Shown: one piece after another, positions 37,887-51,109 of the stretch
Layout: each line of letters starts with the position of its first letter
Position numbering within the stretch: the first letter of the stretch is position 1
Source: Glandiceps talaboti
Taxonomy: Eukaryota > Hemichordata > Enteropneusta > Spengelidae
Assembly (NCBI RefSeq): GCF_964340395.1
Contig: NC_135566.1
Location: forward strand, 18,724,501 to 18,788,500
DNA: 64,000 nt
Reading direction: 5' to 3'
Notes under the pieces: model-generated
Told to the model about the DNA's origin: nothing
The model's database searches: none
What the model saw: the letters and a program-made list of their open reading frames with translations, nothing else
Translations under genes and position numbers: made by a program

Positions 37887-38108
37887 ATGGTTCAAGACGA
37901 GCAACCCTCACCAGTTTGTCATTGCTATGTCATGCACTCATCGAACCAGTCTCAGGAACTTACTCCACTGGTAGAACTTTCATTCACCCTGGCCTGTGGT
38001 CCATGTCTGGAATGGACCGGACTCCCTGATAGTGTAGTTGGAGTGATCAGTGACAATGGTGTTCAGTCCTTTAAGAGCCGTGTGCACAACCATCTTTCAG
38101 CACCCTGA
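37887..38108 (+). pseudogene. Fragment resembling the C-terminal end of a LINE reverse transcriptase
   Basis: The frame ends WTGLPDSVVGV..., FKSRVHNHL and a stop. This resembles the 'W-N-x-L-P-x-x-V-V ... F-K-x-R-L' tail common to LINE ORF2 proteins. Only this tail is recognisable and no RT core precedes it, so it would be a truncated remnant on the strand opposite to the intact LINE. Confidence 0.35.
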
Positions 38109-39127
38109 AGTAACAGAAGATACTCTAACATAGTTAATTATAATGTCATTGTCTTATAAACAAACTCTTTGTAGCATGTTTGATTATTGTGGTATGTTGG
38201 ACAAACTAGTATAATATAGTCAAATCTATTCTTATATGCCGTGTTTAATAGATACAATAAACATATAGTTTTGCTGCAACATATAATCCCGATAAAATCA
38301 TGTTAATTAAATGGTGGTCCTATAGAATTAGTACATAATCGATTTTAGTTTTCTACCCTCTATTGTCATCACAGTATCCTACAGAACATATCTTTTTAGC
38401 ATCATCAGTGCTTGTGTACTTTTTACGAATTTGTAACTGCACACCATCTTTAGTTTTTATAACACGCAAACCATTTCCGTGATACTGTTCATGTTAAAAT
38501 GATCTCAAATCAATAAACAAACACAATTTATCCGTCAAAATTTTAACTTCATTTATTCAGTATCTATTTCAGAAAGTATCTACGAGCTTCTTTCTATAGA
38601 TATCGAGGTAGAAAACCCAAATGATTCCAAAAATGTACGCAAATATGCCTAGCAACAAGCCCACGCCCATAGAAACAGCCAAAGCATGGTGTATATAATA
38701 AACATGATAGGGATTTTGATAGGCGAGCAAATAAACATTCAAAAATGTATACGTAAGCAAATATACCTAGCAACAAGACCACACCCATAGCAACAGACAA
38801 ATACAATTGTACTACAACACCATTGGCAGTATTTTTCAGACTGAATGTTGTCATTTGTTTTTCATAATATGCCTAATATATCTTTTTAAATACTGGCGTC
38901 CCAGTTGTCCATGTTAGTATAGCTCGAAAAATCGCCGTTAACCAACTGCGATTTGAATATAGATACATATACAAGATTTCAAGTTTCCTTGGGATAGCAA
39001 TTTTATAACTTTTCTGCAAAGTTCTAGAAGATTTGACCTTTATTATTGACCTTGCAACATTATATGTCTATGCGTTTGAAAAATCTGGCCTTTGCGACTC
39101 GCCAAGCAATTAATTCAGTGTTAGCTC
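38109..39127. other. Downstream flank of Ebony-like gene 2
   Basis: No gene seen. A candidate poly(A) signal AATAAA for the - strand gene lies at 39044-39039, ~140 bases after its stop codon. Around 38580-38810 a ~110-bp segment containing 'cctagcaacaag' and 'cacgcccatag' is duplicated in tandem. Confidence 0.4.
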
Positions 39128-39183
39128 TTGCATCATCGCATGGATGGATGAATTGATTCATACGTCGCCTCATGTAAAATGGC

Positions 39184-40493
39184 CTATATATCTTTGGTTG
39201 CAAATTCAAGTTCGAGAGACGGCAGTTTGATCTTCTCGAAAACTCTTCTGCTTTCATAAATGAAGTCCCTAAATTTCTTCTTCTGACGGACAACGTATCC
39301 CAACTCACTGCATACCCTTTTCATCACAGGATGTACATTGAAACACCACACACTCCTGTAGCCCCCTCTCCTGGCTGTGTCACAAAGATCTGAAGGAAAT
39401 AGAGGACAGTTATTAGGCCCCCTGGGGGTACTTTTACAATGGGTTCTGTTTGTCTGTGCGTCCGTCCATCCGTGTGTGGATACGTCCGTAATACATCATT
39501 TCTTAGACATGCAATTTCCGATTTCTTTCCAACCTAATCAAAGGTGACATATCATTTGCAACATATGAACGTCAATACATGCAAATTTGACTGAATGGCG
39601 GCCATATTTGCAGTTAAAATCAATATTTACTACATAACTCAAAAACTATATTACACAGATACTCCATTAGAGTGTCTACACCCATATTATCAGATTCAAG
39701 CTATCTTTGGAGACCTTGACATTTGATATTGACCTTTTCAATTGTCAAAATCAAACCAATTCTTTCATATTACAGTGATTGCTAATTTTTAAAAAAAATC
39801 ATGTTTACAAGTAATATTAAAGAAAATAACTATACATAAACATTAGTTTTAGTGCTCATATCATTTTTACTGCATTGCGGCCATATTTGTAGTTAAAAAT
39901 CACTATTTACTGCATAACTCAAAACTGTAATACACAGACAATTCAAGTGTCTACCTCATATTATCATATGCAAGCTATCTTTGGAGACGTTTACCTTTGA
40001 TCTTCAGGGTCAATTATCAAAATCAAGCCAATTTTTCTTGCCTATCAGAGACACATTGTAGTGTTTATATATTGGTAATTTCTTTTAAACCATGTTTGAA
40101 AGTAATATTGAAAGAAAAAACTATACACAAGCATTATGTTTGGTGCTGATATCACTTTTACTGAATGGCAGCCATATTTGTACTTAAAAATCAGCATTTA
40201 CTACATGAAGACTGCATTAAAGTGTCTACCCCTATATTGCCAGGTTTAAACTTTCTTTTTTAGACATTGACCTTTGACCTAATCCTAGATCTTCAGATTC
40301 AGTTACTGAAATTCACATATTCCCTGCATTATCACAAACACTTTGTAGTATTTATTTCTTGCCACCATTTTTAAGATTATGTTTCCATTCAGTCACATTT
40401 GAGGGGGCTAAGATCTTTAAAAAAGTGTGTATATATGTTTACATCTATTCATGTATGTATGTATGTATGTATGTATGTATGTATGTATGTATG

Positions 40494-40525
<32 letters not shown>

Positions 40526-43500
40526 TGTATGTATGTATGTATGCATGCATGCATGCATGTATGAATGCATGCATGTATGTATGTATGTATGTATGTATGT
40601 ATGTATGTATGTATGTATGTATGTGCGTTTACGCGTGCGCGTGCATGTGTGTGGGGAGGGATCAATACATTTTAGAAAGAAAATAAAATATATTATGAGT
40701 AGCATGGATATTAAAAGGCTTAATTTACGAATCGTGGAGTAAATACATTAGATATGTAAATGCAAAGAAACAAATGTGTGATCACAACAGACATCAAATA
40801 ATTTTACGAAAAAATGTAAACGAGGGATTTCAAAAATTATATGTTGTTAATATAATAAAAACCTCTGTGACCAGAAAGTTGATTGAGCTAGTCGTCACAT
40901 TGGTTTTTGGTACAACTTTGAATAGTTCACGTTCAGTGTCAATGTTTCGTATACATGGTGACATTCTGACAATAATGAACAATTTACAGTTCAATAAAGT
41001 ATACACTTACGCTTCTCTGATAACATCGTCAAATCCACTTTCATACTCATGGGTAGGTCTGCAATCACCAGGAGGCATCCAGATAGGTAATTCTTGCCGT
41101 AAGAGACGTTCATATTTTGATAAACCACGTCTACTAGACTTTGGGCAAAATTATCAAACATTCTTAATGCAACGGGTATCGGAAGGTCAGGAAATTCGTG
41201 AAGATCGACATCACCATCTTGTATAAGATATGCGACGATAATGTTATCAGTCCCTTTCTCTTTGACGAAGAATGACACCTCTGAGCTGTTTGTTTTTTCC
41301 AAATTGTACTTCGCATATTCGTAGAATTGCGTAAATATCTCTTCACGTGAAATTGTTCCACTGTCAATCAGGGCTCGGCAAAGGAGGTCATGTGTTGTCA
41401 TTTGCCTTGATAAAAGTGTCATTGCTGACTCCTTCTCAATGGCGGTTGAAGCAGAGAATTGAACAATCTCTAAATCGTTCAGTAGGGCCGATTCCCAGTT
41501 GTTTAGCTCAGTTTCATCAATGACGGGTTGATCAGTCTCGTGTTGTATCTTGTGTACTCTCTTAGCGATGTCCACCACCGACGTTGACTTGAAAAACTCG
41601 CCCAATGTGACGTGCAACCCCAGCTTTCGTAGTTCAGACACCACCTGTACTGCATTTACTGGTATGAAAATATGAGAATTTATTTAATGTTAGCAAGCAT
41701 GCATAGTCGAGTAGGTGTTTATCCCTGTATATTTGTCTCATTGAACTGATTATAAGCTTATGGATGATAGGTGAGTATTTATTTCGGATTTTCAATAAAC
41801 GAAACAACCTATGTTTTCCTACACGAACAATGTGTAACAACATTGACAGTCTGTACATTGTAACTAAATTAATCATACAAAATGTATCATTTTTAAATGT
41901 GTACAAATATTGCGCTGCATCATGTCACATTCATTACATAAATAATTTGACCATTAGTGTTTTCTTATGATTACTAGTGATTATAATTTACTTTCAAATT
42001 ACAAAGACAGTGTATGTTTCATTTTGTTTTCTTTCAAGACTTCGTCTAACAGAGAAAACATAGTATAGTTGCGTTTTTTACCAAATATCAAATACCTATT
42101 GCTGTCCATTGGGGTACTTTTATCAAACTGTGACTGATGTACGAACAATGTCTGAAATAACGTCATCTGTTAAATTATTGTCTTTTCATTGCCACTAAAT
42201 TCGAGATTCGGAATCGGATTTCTACCAAATGTAGTCATCTGTCTCATCATCAAACTGCATCCATGATATGGTATCTAGAATGATTCTAACAGAAATAAAT
42301 ACACAAACCAAAATCGCAACAACACCCGTGTTTAACAGACGGACAAGCAAATCGACAAACATGAGTGAAAACACTAATTCCATCTCATACCCTTTACCGA
42401 ATGTGAAAACCTTATTATCACGAATGTGTTGTATCCGACTTACCCGAATTTCCTCCCAGCATAAAGAAATCGCTCTTATGGTTAATTTGATCTGCCGATA
42501 TTTGTAACGTTTCGGAAATGACATCTACCAAGGTCATAAATGATGAATCTGTCAAATTAACGTCCTGTGACTCGGTCTTGATGGTACCATGGTGATCACT
42601 AGTAGAACAAGACGATCGACTGTCGTCAAACATCTTCCTTAATGCATCATTATTGATCTTACCTATGTAGAGAGTAATTTGATACATTAAGTAAACGTTA
42701 TTGTCAACTAATTTATTTGACCATAGACAGTGGAGGGGTGATGTGTCTATGCCTGGAGAAGCGAAAAGAAACAAGTCTATTTTCCTTGAGAAATTAATCT
42801 CAAATGAAACAAGTCTTCACTGAAGAAATCTGATTTGAAGATACTAGTTTCACAGTCCTGAAAATGGATATTCATATTATTTTTATTGTCTGGTATACAT
42901 TCTGAAAATATCGACACTCACGCGTATTTATTCCATTTCGTGGATCACCTTGGTACAATGGTTGGTGTTACATCAAATACAAATACTCCAAACCTGAGTG
43001 GACACGATTTGTTTTACCAGGGATATTTACAAAAGAACACTTATAGGCATACAACGATTACTGTAACACTAAATCTAGCATAATGTTTATGTCAATACCT
43101 GCCTTTGATGACATTAAAATTGTCTTCTGATGTAATTAAGGTTTAATTTTATGTATTCACTAAGCTTTCTTATAAAACCACTTTCTTATCAATTTAAAAT
43201 TGCATCTGAAATGCAAGTAAGATCTTCTATGACATAGTACATAGTGAGGAAACACACAATTTCTATGACTGGTTTAGTTTGTTTGGGTCTAAAAGTGTGT
43301 GAATTACGAAAACATAGACACTCTGTAAAGACAAAAAGGAAGGTATCCTTAGCCCCGGAGCCTCTCACACCTTGTATGCAATGCGATAGGTTGATTGGTT
43401 GAGAACAATTGAGTGTGATTATCAATGATATGAGTGAAAACCTTACTCCCTTGAAACATACTCCTAGAGAAAACGGTACTCTTCTAAGGCTAGTTGATTT

Positions 43501-46500
43501 ATGTCCATCTGCCAGCTAAAACCCTTAGAAGAATGTATTAGATAATCCTTCATATTACCTTTTTACCTTCCATGGGGGAAGTCCTGTTATGCTTGTCTGT
43601 CTGTCTGTCTATCTGTCTGTCTGTCTGTCTGTTTGTATAACCATGACAAAGAGCATATGTCTTTGAGTTCGCTTAAATATTTGATGATAAATTTGCATGA
43701 TTAATCATTTTCAGTATTAGGCTATGTACATCAAAAGACTGCATACTTCAATTTCAATATAATCTAGTACACACGCTAACCATAATAAAGGATATACTTC
43801 CAATGAAGTTTTGTTGATGTAGCTTACAGTTTTAATTATTTTCGGTAATTAGGCTATAGCTTATGAATGCAAACTTCAATTTCAATATAATTCAATACAT
43901 TTTGTGTAGATTAATGATTTTCGGTAATTAGGTTGTAGAATGCAAGCTTCACATTTAATATAATGTGGTACATATATCACGCATAATGATACGCACCTGT
44001 CCGATGAAGTTTGTTGATACAACTTTTACTTTCAAGGAGTAATTTGTATAATTAATGATTTTCAGTATCTTAAAAATGCACTTTTCAAATTCCACAATGC
44101 ATTAACCATAACATAGCACACTTACCCAATAAAGCCTGTTAGCATATTTTGTTTAGTTTTAATGAGCAATTTGCATAATTAGTGATTTCGGAAATTAGGC
44201 TTATCTTAAGAATGCAAACTTCAAATTTCATTTAACTTAAGCTTGATACAGCCTGATATGTAGTTGATTAGGTAGTTTTCAATTGTGATGTGAAATTTCA
44301 ATACGTAATCATTTCGATAATTGGGCAATATCATTAGAATGCAAACTTTAAATTTCAGATAATTTAATGCCTGAATTTATGGTAAAGACGTGCATGCATC
44401 ATTTAAATCTTGATGATGTAACTTATAAGATAAATTGTTAATTTGCAAAATTAACGATGTTTTGATAATTAGGCAATATGTTAACTATGTACACTTCAAA
44501 CTTCATACAGTTTCGTATCATTACCCAAAAATCTACGGTTTGGCACTTACGGGATGCATAAGTTTAAACCTGTTTCTAAATTGATTGATATCTTCCACCT
44601 CCTTCTTCCTTGTAATTATGTGCTCTGTCTACATCGTTGCATATGTCATGATGCTAACTTTCGTGTACTATTAGCTTGTTGTAGTACACATTCAAATAGA
44701 TTAGTTAGCCACTCCACGTTTTTTTAATTTATATAATATTTCTATTACGCTTCATTCATTTGTTTTGTATAACCTCAAACTTTGATATTCACATAAAAAA
44801 TTCAATTGAATAATCAAAAAAAACTGAAGGGGGTAATTATTCTGACTCTGACCAATAATTATCGTATGTAAATATTTCAAATGATATTATCCACTTAATA
44901 TATAGGATTTTATAACAAGGTGAGAGTAAACAAGAAATAGCATAGCCACAGATCCAGTGCTGTCGACTGGCTATGTAATTACTCGATAGATACACATTTG
45001 ATGCACATACCATTTGGTAATAGAGGCCAATTTTGCACTGCAACTATTTCGGGAATCATATACATGGGTAACTTCTTCTTCAGATAATCTTTCATATCAC
45101 TGACAGATGGCCTGACTGCATCATGTTGATGAAGTGAACAGAATGCGACTATGATCTGGTCAAACAAAGACTGTTTATAACACCGAACTCGCGTGGCCTC
45201 TATGCCAGATATCTCCGATAGAGCATTCTCTACTTCATGTAAGTTGACACGATTTCCTCGAACTTTGACCTGACAAACGTCACTGCCCTCAAACATTAGG
45301 GAAAGATGTTGATCGTGATGTATTTTATCTCCAATATACACCATTCGGCCGAAGTCGCCCATGTTAAACAATCGACCCTTAATCTTACTGATGTTGTGTT
45401 CACAGAAACTCTTGGCCGTTTCTTCCTTATCATTAAAGTAGCCCATTGCAAGATTTTGTCCGCTGACATATATACCCCCCACTTCACCAACTGGTACAGG
45501 CCTCTTATCTTCATCCAATATGTAGATGCCAGTGTTGTATATTGGTGTTCCGATGGGTACTTGAGATCCAATCCCTGCTATAGATGCCTTATTAAATGTT
45601 ACATAGGAGACGTCACACGTGACTTCTGTGCTGCCGTAAAAGTTGGCCAGGGTACTCTCTGGGAAGACTGTGAAAAAATCCTTAAGAAGCTGAAATGGTA
45701 ACTCTTCTCCACTGCAAACCCAAAAAGTCAATGTTTTGGAAATATCCTGTATTTGTCTTGAATCTTGGTTATGAGAAACCATTGACAGAATAGAGAATAG
45801 CAGAGTTGGGACGACGATAAGACGGGTTACTCTATGTTTCTGTAGGACACTCAACAGCTGTTCTGGGTCTCGAGTGACGTCTCTATCAATTATAACTGTA
45901 GGCCGACCCTGTAGGATGAAGCCGAATGACTCGGCGAGAGAATCAGCAAAATTAAGGGTAGTCTTGAGACAACCAATGTCTTCTTCATGGTAAGGAAAGG
46001 TTTCCCACTGCCAAGCAAAACGATGAAGAATGGACTCATGTGAGAGACAGACACCTTTTGGAACACCAGTCCTCCCAGAAGTGTATAGTATACAAGTTAG
46101 GGGATTCTGACGTCTGACTTCATCATCTGACCATTCACAGACTCGACCTTCTTGAGACCCACTTGAACTGATTGTCTCGGTCCATACATCATTGATACAT
46201 ACGACATCGAGGTTGTCGTTCGTGCCTTCTCGTTGCTTCATCAATGAAGTACCCTGTGATGTCAGAATACACATTGGTTGAGTTTCCTCGATGATCTGTT
46301 GGAGCCACTGTATAGGGTAATCAGGATCTAAAGGAACATAAGCAGCACCCATCTTCAGCACAGCTAATAGTGCCACCACCATTTTGTTCGATGGGTAGAC
46401 ATGAATGCCGATGAGCGATGTTTTATCAGTTTCGGTTTGATGGGTTTTGTTTTTCAATTTCTTCTTTAGAATGGCCACCAAGTTGTCAGAATACCTGTTC

Positions 46501-46682
46501 AATTCATCAAACGTCATTTCAACATCATTATAAATGATTGCTGGTTTACTTTTGACTTCCTCATTCTTTGAGTGCAATATATAGTTGAATAGTCCGTGAA
46601 TGGTTCTACTTGGCAGAGTTTCTAGTATAGGTACATCTTCTCCTTCCATGATACTGTACACCAATGAATCGTCTTTGTCCAT
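39184..46682 (-). CDS. Ebony-like NRPS-type enzyme 2 (adenylation-carrier-GNAT-like)
   Basis: Four coding exons on the - strand: 46682-45011, 42662-42444, 41658-41011 and 39389-39184. All introns are phase 1 and the total is 2745 nt (914 aa). Exons 2 and 4 have exactly the lengths of gene 1 (219 and 206 nt); exons 1 and 3 differ by six and three bases. All modules are intact: adenylation motifs LYTSGRTGVPKGV, NFYGSTEVTCDVSY, MGDFGRM, QVKVRGNRVNLHEVE and PNGKINNDAL; carrier motif DFFMLGGNS with its Ser near residue 630; and the GNAT-like tail with ARRGGYRSV, NVHPV and ELGYVV. The Arg in the A3 loop is shared with gene 1. Differences between the proteins are scattered and mostly conservative, with more in the C-terminal part, including its last 30 residues (FRDFIYESRRV versus LRDLLHEGKRI). 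It probably activates an amino acid, loads it on the carrier and passes it to an amine. The substrate is not known. Confidence 0.85.
39420..40430 (-). mobile_element. Satellite-bearing element in intron 3 of Ebony-like gene 2
   Basis: Orthologous in position to 15540-16600. It has a CGTC-type run followed by three ~285-bp tandem units, with 'atggcggccatatttg'-type markers near 39595, 39873 and 40165. An (ATGT)n array (40452-40625) follows. Shared presence shows insertion before the gene duplication. Confidence 0.5.
40452..40625. repeat. (ATGT)n-(ATGC)n microsatellite in intron 3 of gene 2
   Basis: The counterpart of 16636-16895 without the TGTC block. The frames crossing it are artefacts. 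Confidence 0.95.
42222..42383 (-). other. Small membrane-protein-like ORF in an intronic insertion
   Basis: In intron 2 of gene 2, ~165 bases absent from gene 1 (42234-42396) carry a frame starting MELVFSLMFVDLLVRL. It has a hydrophobic stretch (TGVVAILVCVFISVRIIL) and an acidic end (QFDDETDDYIW) before a stop, 53 aa in all. The hydrophobic helix with charged flanks looks protein-like. No family is recognised and expression is unproven. Confidence 0.2.
43560..44520 (+). mobile_element. Pearl/DINE-like element in intron 1 of Ebony-like gene 2
   Basis: Begins 'ttttaccttccatggggga', with a short (TGTC)n run (43595-43632), then ~145-bp core units ('gtaattaggctatagctta' and relatives) to about 44490. 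It is colinear with 19440-20740, with a much shorter microsatellite and fewer units. Confidence 0.55.
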
Positions 46683-46768
46683 CTTGTCTTGTCACTCTAC
46701 ACTTCTACTTTATCCCTGATGAATCTGTTAAGAAACACTTTTGATGAGATCATTGTAGAAATAAATGT
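46683..46768 (-). promoter_or_regulatory. Conserved 5' flank of Ebony-like gene 2
   Basis: Almost identical to 22962-23045 and then unrelated, so regulatory sequence further upstream is not shared by the two copies. Probably 5' UTR with or without core promoter. Confidence 0.35.
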
Positions 46769-47299
46769 GGATAACAACCGTATTCACCCAAATTTGTATT
46801 GCCATCTTTGGGTTTGACAAAAATATGTAACATACTTCAAATTGTTATCTACATGAATTTATAACTTCATACAGAACTTCAATCCAATGAAGAATCTTTC
46901 AGAGACACGACGATCAATATCCTTACATGTATAGTAAATGAAAAAATAAAATTTACATTGCAGTTTCCTGGTCACATCATCAGAAGTGATGCTAATGAGA
47001 TATGCATGCACTATTATTTTATTATTATCGTTAAATTCTATTCAGTACAAACAATAATATATCAACAAAAATGACCTTTACATTCTTATAAGTGACTATC
47101 TATTACTAGGATGCAAACCACATTGGAGTTCTTTTTTGTTTCAAGTCAACGAATTGTTCTAATTAAAGTCTGCGTGTGTATGTGTGTGTGTGTGTGTCTG
47201 TCTGTCTGTGTGTATGTCTGTCTGTCTGTGTCTATCCTCTACAGAATAATATTTTTCATTCCACGCAAACTCAATGCACATTTCATTATTTATGTACAA
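46769..47299. other. No gene seen
   Basis: AT-rich intergenic sequence with a short GT/TGTC microsatellite at 47170-47235. Confidence 0.5.
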
Positions 47300-47399
<100 letters not shown>

Positions 47400-47639
47400 T
47401 CACAGTCCTCAGTCACTGACCCCCCATCTGTAAAACCAAAAACAGGCTGACCCCCTAACACTTAATTCTAAAACGTGATGACCCCCCCACCCCCCATACG
47501 TAATATTCACATGACAGGTATTCTTTGATCGTTACTCAGTGTGGACTGTTTGACTGTCTTGCATATACTTTATACAATCCCCGGTTAGCACTATCATAAT
47601 TATAATTATTGACTACGCAGGGTAAATATATTCCAAAAG

Positions 47640-48730
47640 AAGTTTAATATCATCTTGACAGTGAAAGCTCAGACCACTAAAAAGTTAGCGGTCTGAGGTG
47701 AAAAGTAGGGGGAAAGCTTGAGGAGGGAATATGTACATCTCTAGTATTGGGTCCTAGGGGGTTTTCCCCTTGAAGCCCAGGATGTTTGTAACACTGAAAA
47801 GTCAATTTTGAGACTATTGAGACCCTTTCAGAAAACAATTTCTAAGCTTTACAAGACTGCAATAACATGTAAAAAGCAGCTACATAGAGTTTAAATACTT
47901 TTGAAATATAGTTTGATAGCACCTTGACAGTAAGAGGTAGGGGAAGAGCTAGCTTGAGACTGGGATATGTACACCTCATGGGGGAGGGGGGGGGGGTCCA
48001 AGGGGGTGTCCCCCTAGAAGCCCTGGACGGTTTTTACTCTGAAAAGTCAATTGTGAGACTATTCAGACCTTTCAGACAATAATTTCATGTTAAAATAAAC
48101 TACATAGGGTTGAAATACTTTTGAAATATACTCTGATAGCATCATGACAGTAAGAGAGGAAGAGCTTGAGACTGGGATATGTCCATCTCATGGGGGGGGG
48201 GGGTCTGAGGGGGTCTCCCTCTAGAAGCCCTAGAGGATTTTTACTCTTAAAGCCAATATTTAGGCTATTCAGACCCTTTCAAGCAATAACTTAATCAATG
48301 CTAAATACAAGACAGCACCATCAAGTATCAGAAACTATTCTTTATAACTTTCATAGGTTGAAATATGTTCTTAAAAAGTTCCATGACATCATTATATACA
48401 TGTAGTAAAGGTCTGCACATCTAATGGTACTATCATTGGTGGGGAGATTTATCTTGGTAAACATTTCACATTTTTAAAAGACACTATCATTTCAAATTAG
48501 AACAGGGTGAAAATATTTAAGAAAAGTTTAATACCATTATGACATTAAACATGTTGTTTGTGCATCTGATTGTTGGTTGAATGCATGAGTGACCTCTGGG
48601 GGTGACGGAGTCCTTGGGGGTTCCCACCTGGCAGATCTGGGGTTATTTGCTTTTATTAAGGCAATGTTTAGGTTATTCATAGCCTTTGAGGTAATATTTC
48701 CAAGCTTCGAAAAGCTAACGTAACTGTAAG
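47640..48730. repeat. Minisatellite with ~210-240-bp units
   Basis: Three clear units are marked by 'gggatatgtacacctcat'-type phrases near 47724, 47962 and 48174. Each is followed by a G-run, 'ccctagaagccct' and 'gactattcagaccctttca'. Two more degenerate units follow near 48410 and 48553. No coding frame persists across units. Confidence 0.7.
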
Positions 48731-49054
48731 TTTTAAATGAGTTTCCCATGTTACATAAATATGGGCCTGTGACATTGGTATAGGGGCCTTAAAGTGTACA
48801 TGCAAAGGTACATACTTTTTTTCGTAATTATGTTTATTTTGCCATAAAAATAAAGGAAATCGGGTTTGTAATAGTACAATATAATTCTAACACGAGAAAT
48901 TGCGCGAAAAATGAGGCACTCTTGGCTCAGCCACAGAGCACCTTCAGGTAAGTACCTCTCATTTGCATATGGATAGGACAGGATTTGGAACTTTATGACG
49001 TCACTTAGGGAACACAAACGCATTCGTCAGTGTATCTTTACATGCAAAGCCATT

Positions 49055-49475
49055 ATGGTCGAACCAGAAGGTGAACTTCAAAACCCGTTTTCGCCAGAAC
49101 CCGACGTTGAATATTGATCAGATTCCTCAAGCGTAGAGCAATACACTCCAGCATTAACATCTGATGGTGTGATTTAGCCAAATTCATTCGAACCCACCGC
49201 TAGCAGTAACGATAGTTCCTCTGGTAGTGAATGAGTATGTCCTAGTGAAGCCGTGTTGTTTACATAAAGTGAATGATGTTATCAGCGTCCTTTGTTGACA
49301 TAACTATTCAATGGGTGGAAAACAGCTCCTGCAGACAATGTAATCGAAACGAAAATTATGTAATATTTCCATACCCATCAAACATACAGAGAATGAGAAT
49401 GGCTTCAAGAGTTCCCCATAATATTCTCTCAAGTTGTTCAAATGTAGCGTGTTGTAACAGTACATTCAATCTATG
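49055..49475 (+). pseudogene. Decayed coding remnant inside the TIR element
   Basis: From the ATG at 49055 the frame reads as an acidic, Ser/Pro-rich sequence (MVEPEGELQNPFSPEPDVEY, later SDSSSVEQYTPALTSDG and NSFEPTASSNDSSSGSE) broken by three in-frame stops. A second frame further on (49273-49476) has several Cys (SCRQCN, ACCN). The style recalls the acidic Ser-rich proteins of 'P2X7-like' element families, but this is a weak impression. Confidence 0.25.
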
Positions 49476-49787
49476 ACCATTCAAAATCTTCGCGAAAGTA
49501 GACCCACAAATTCGTTAGAGCAGAACGTTTTGTTGGATAACCGTCCCTATTGAAAGCTATGTGTACACGTACTTTATTTCATTTTTACTGCGTTCATTAC
49601 CATCCACACAGTGACATGAAGTGGTTTCATCTTCTTTCAAAGCACGGCCCATGTTCACTGAAGCCGGCCGTACTGTGGTGTATTGTCTCCGACCATTTTT
49701 GTTTGAGTTGTTTATGGATAGACATGTCTTGCGTTGTGGAAGTTATTTGACCTGGGAGCGTGAAGCTTAGTGCTGACTGTGCTTTGC

Positions 49788-49856
49788 TGTGTCCATCCAC
49801 TTTTGACATGTGATTGGCATGACACGGCAATCACATGTCAAAAGTGGATGGACACA
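49788..49856. repeat. Perfect 28-bp inverted repeat (hairpin)
   Basis: Arms 49788-49815 and 49829-49856 are exact reverse complements, separated by 13 bases. It lies in the middle of the TIR element. Confidence 0.9.
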
Positions 49857-50630
49857 AAACAATGGAAACAAAAATAGCAACATTATAATGAGCGTTGCGT
49901 CTTTTTACTTTGATATGATTCCGACGATGTATGTGATGTATCACAATGAAAACGATCGACTCCCAGCAACATGGAAATCAAAACATACAATCGGACTACG
50001 CATTGTTTAAAAACAAATGCTATCGTAATGAAAATATTTTATGAAGCTAACTTGCTTTCTTGAAAACATCATTTCAAATTATTTTATTTGTCTTCCTTTT
50101 TTCGCTTTGATCATGGCTACACCGGTGGCGTGGAGGGCCCCGGTAACATTTACCGACTTTCACTGTATGGCGTCACTGTCCAGTTTTTACGTGATTTCAA
50201 CTGCCTTCACCCATTATTACCTACTCAGTTATATCACGCGGAAATATGTGTAGGGTGATGTTTCACTGCGGGTGATGCCGACAAAACACCAAGGAACCAT
50301 TGTTGTCGGAAGTCTAAACGGTACACCACAATATGTACAGTTACAGATAATACTATAATGCAAGCGTAATTAGTAATTCATAAGTAAACATTACGCAAAG
50401 GCTTAGAAGGCTTTTGTAACACGTGGGACCTCGACACCTTTCGTGAGCTCAGTGGTTGCTGTGCCGAAGTTAGTCGAAGCACAGGGGATTAAGGGGGCAA
50501 GTATTTTTGCGACTTTCTTGCCAATGCGCGCAATATTTAGAGGTATGAATGCAATTTCATTTATTTTTATGGCAAAATAAACATAATTACGAAAAAAAAG
50601 TATGTACCTTTGCATGTACACTTTAATATT

Positions 50631-50964
50631 GCATGTATAGTAAAGTCACCAGTATGTTAGAGAAATATCGGTGGCCATACCTAGTGTATAATAGAAACTG
50701 GAATCTGATGAGATGTGGTTATTTGTAGTGTCAATAACATGTAGTGTCCAAAATAGAAAGCGTATTAATCCCTTCTGACAAGTTCACACTGACGAGTAGA
50801 ACAATTTAGATTATCTTCTTTTATGAACTATCTATGAAGATTGCCAATACGAAACCTTCAAGTTCACTTTTGCCCCAAAGTGCAATATAATTGAAGTATT
50901 GATTGTGAAACAGCCAAGCATTTACATGACATGTTCTGTAACTAGTGTGGTAGCTAGGTAATAC

Positions 50965-50996
<32 letters not shown>

Positions 50997-51109
50997 TTAT
51001 GTTTAAACTAATAAGTAATATTAAAGAATTCATGTAAGAAACAGGGACAAGAACAAATATTTGCATGTACCACATTTCAGACAAGGCTATATGCCATTGT
51101 AGAAAAGGA
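50631..51109. other. No gene seen
   Basis: A long - strand frame (50821-51519) crosses a short ATGTAT repeat and a MITE fragment. It has no domain and is not considered a gene. Confidence 0.5.

Larger units (their letters stand above)
39128..46768 (-). repeat. Segmental duplication, copy B (Ebony-like gene 2)
   Basis: The counterpart of 15250-23045 in the same orientation. The ~16 kb between the copies holds the LINE and the tRNA array. Intron 2 is ~380 bases longer here because of two insertions (about 41830-42060 and 42234-42396). Confidence 0.85.
48789..50630. mobile_element. 1.84-kb TIR element flanked by TTAA (piggyBac-like, inferred)
   Basis: The left arm (from 48791, 'ttaaagtgtacatgcaaagg') and the right arm (to 50629) are inverted copies over ~75 bases, with few differences. 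TTAA stands at both outer edges, which would be the piggyBac-type target duplication if it is not part of the TIR. The interior holds a 28-bp perfect hairpin (49788-49856) and a decayed open frame from 49055. No transposase is recognised, so it would be non-autonomous. Confidence 0.6.

Noticed and set aside
38569-38854. Two overlapping hydrophobic frames downstream of Ebony-like gene 2
   Set aside because: They translate a tandemly duplicated 'ctagcaacaag' repeat segment and differ in frame; no conservation between copies A and B of the duplication.
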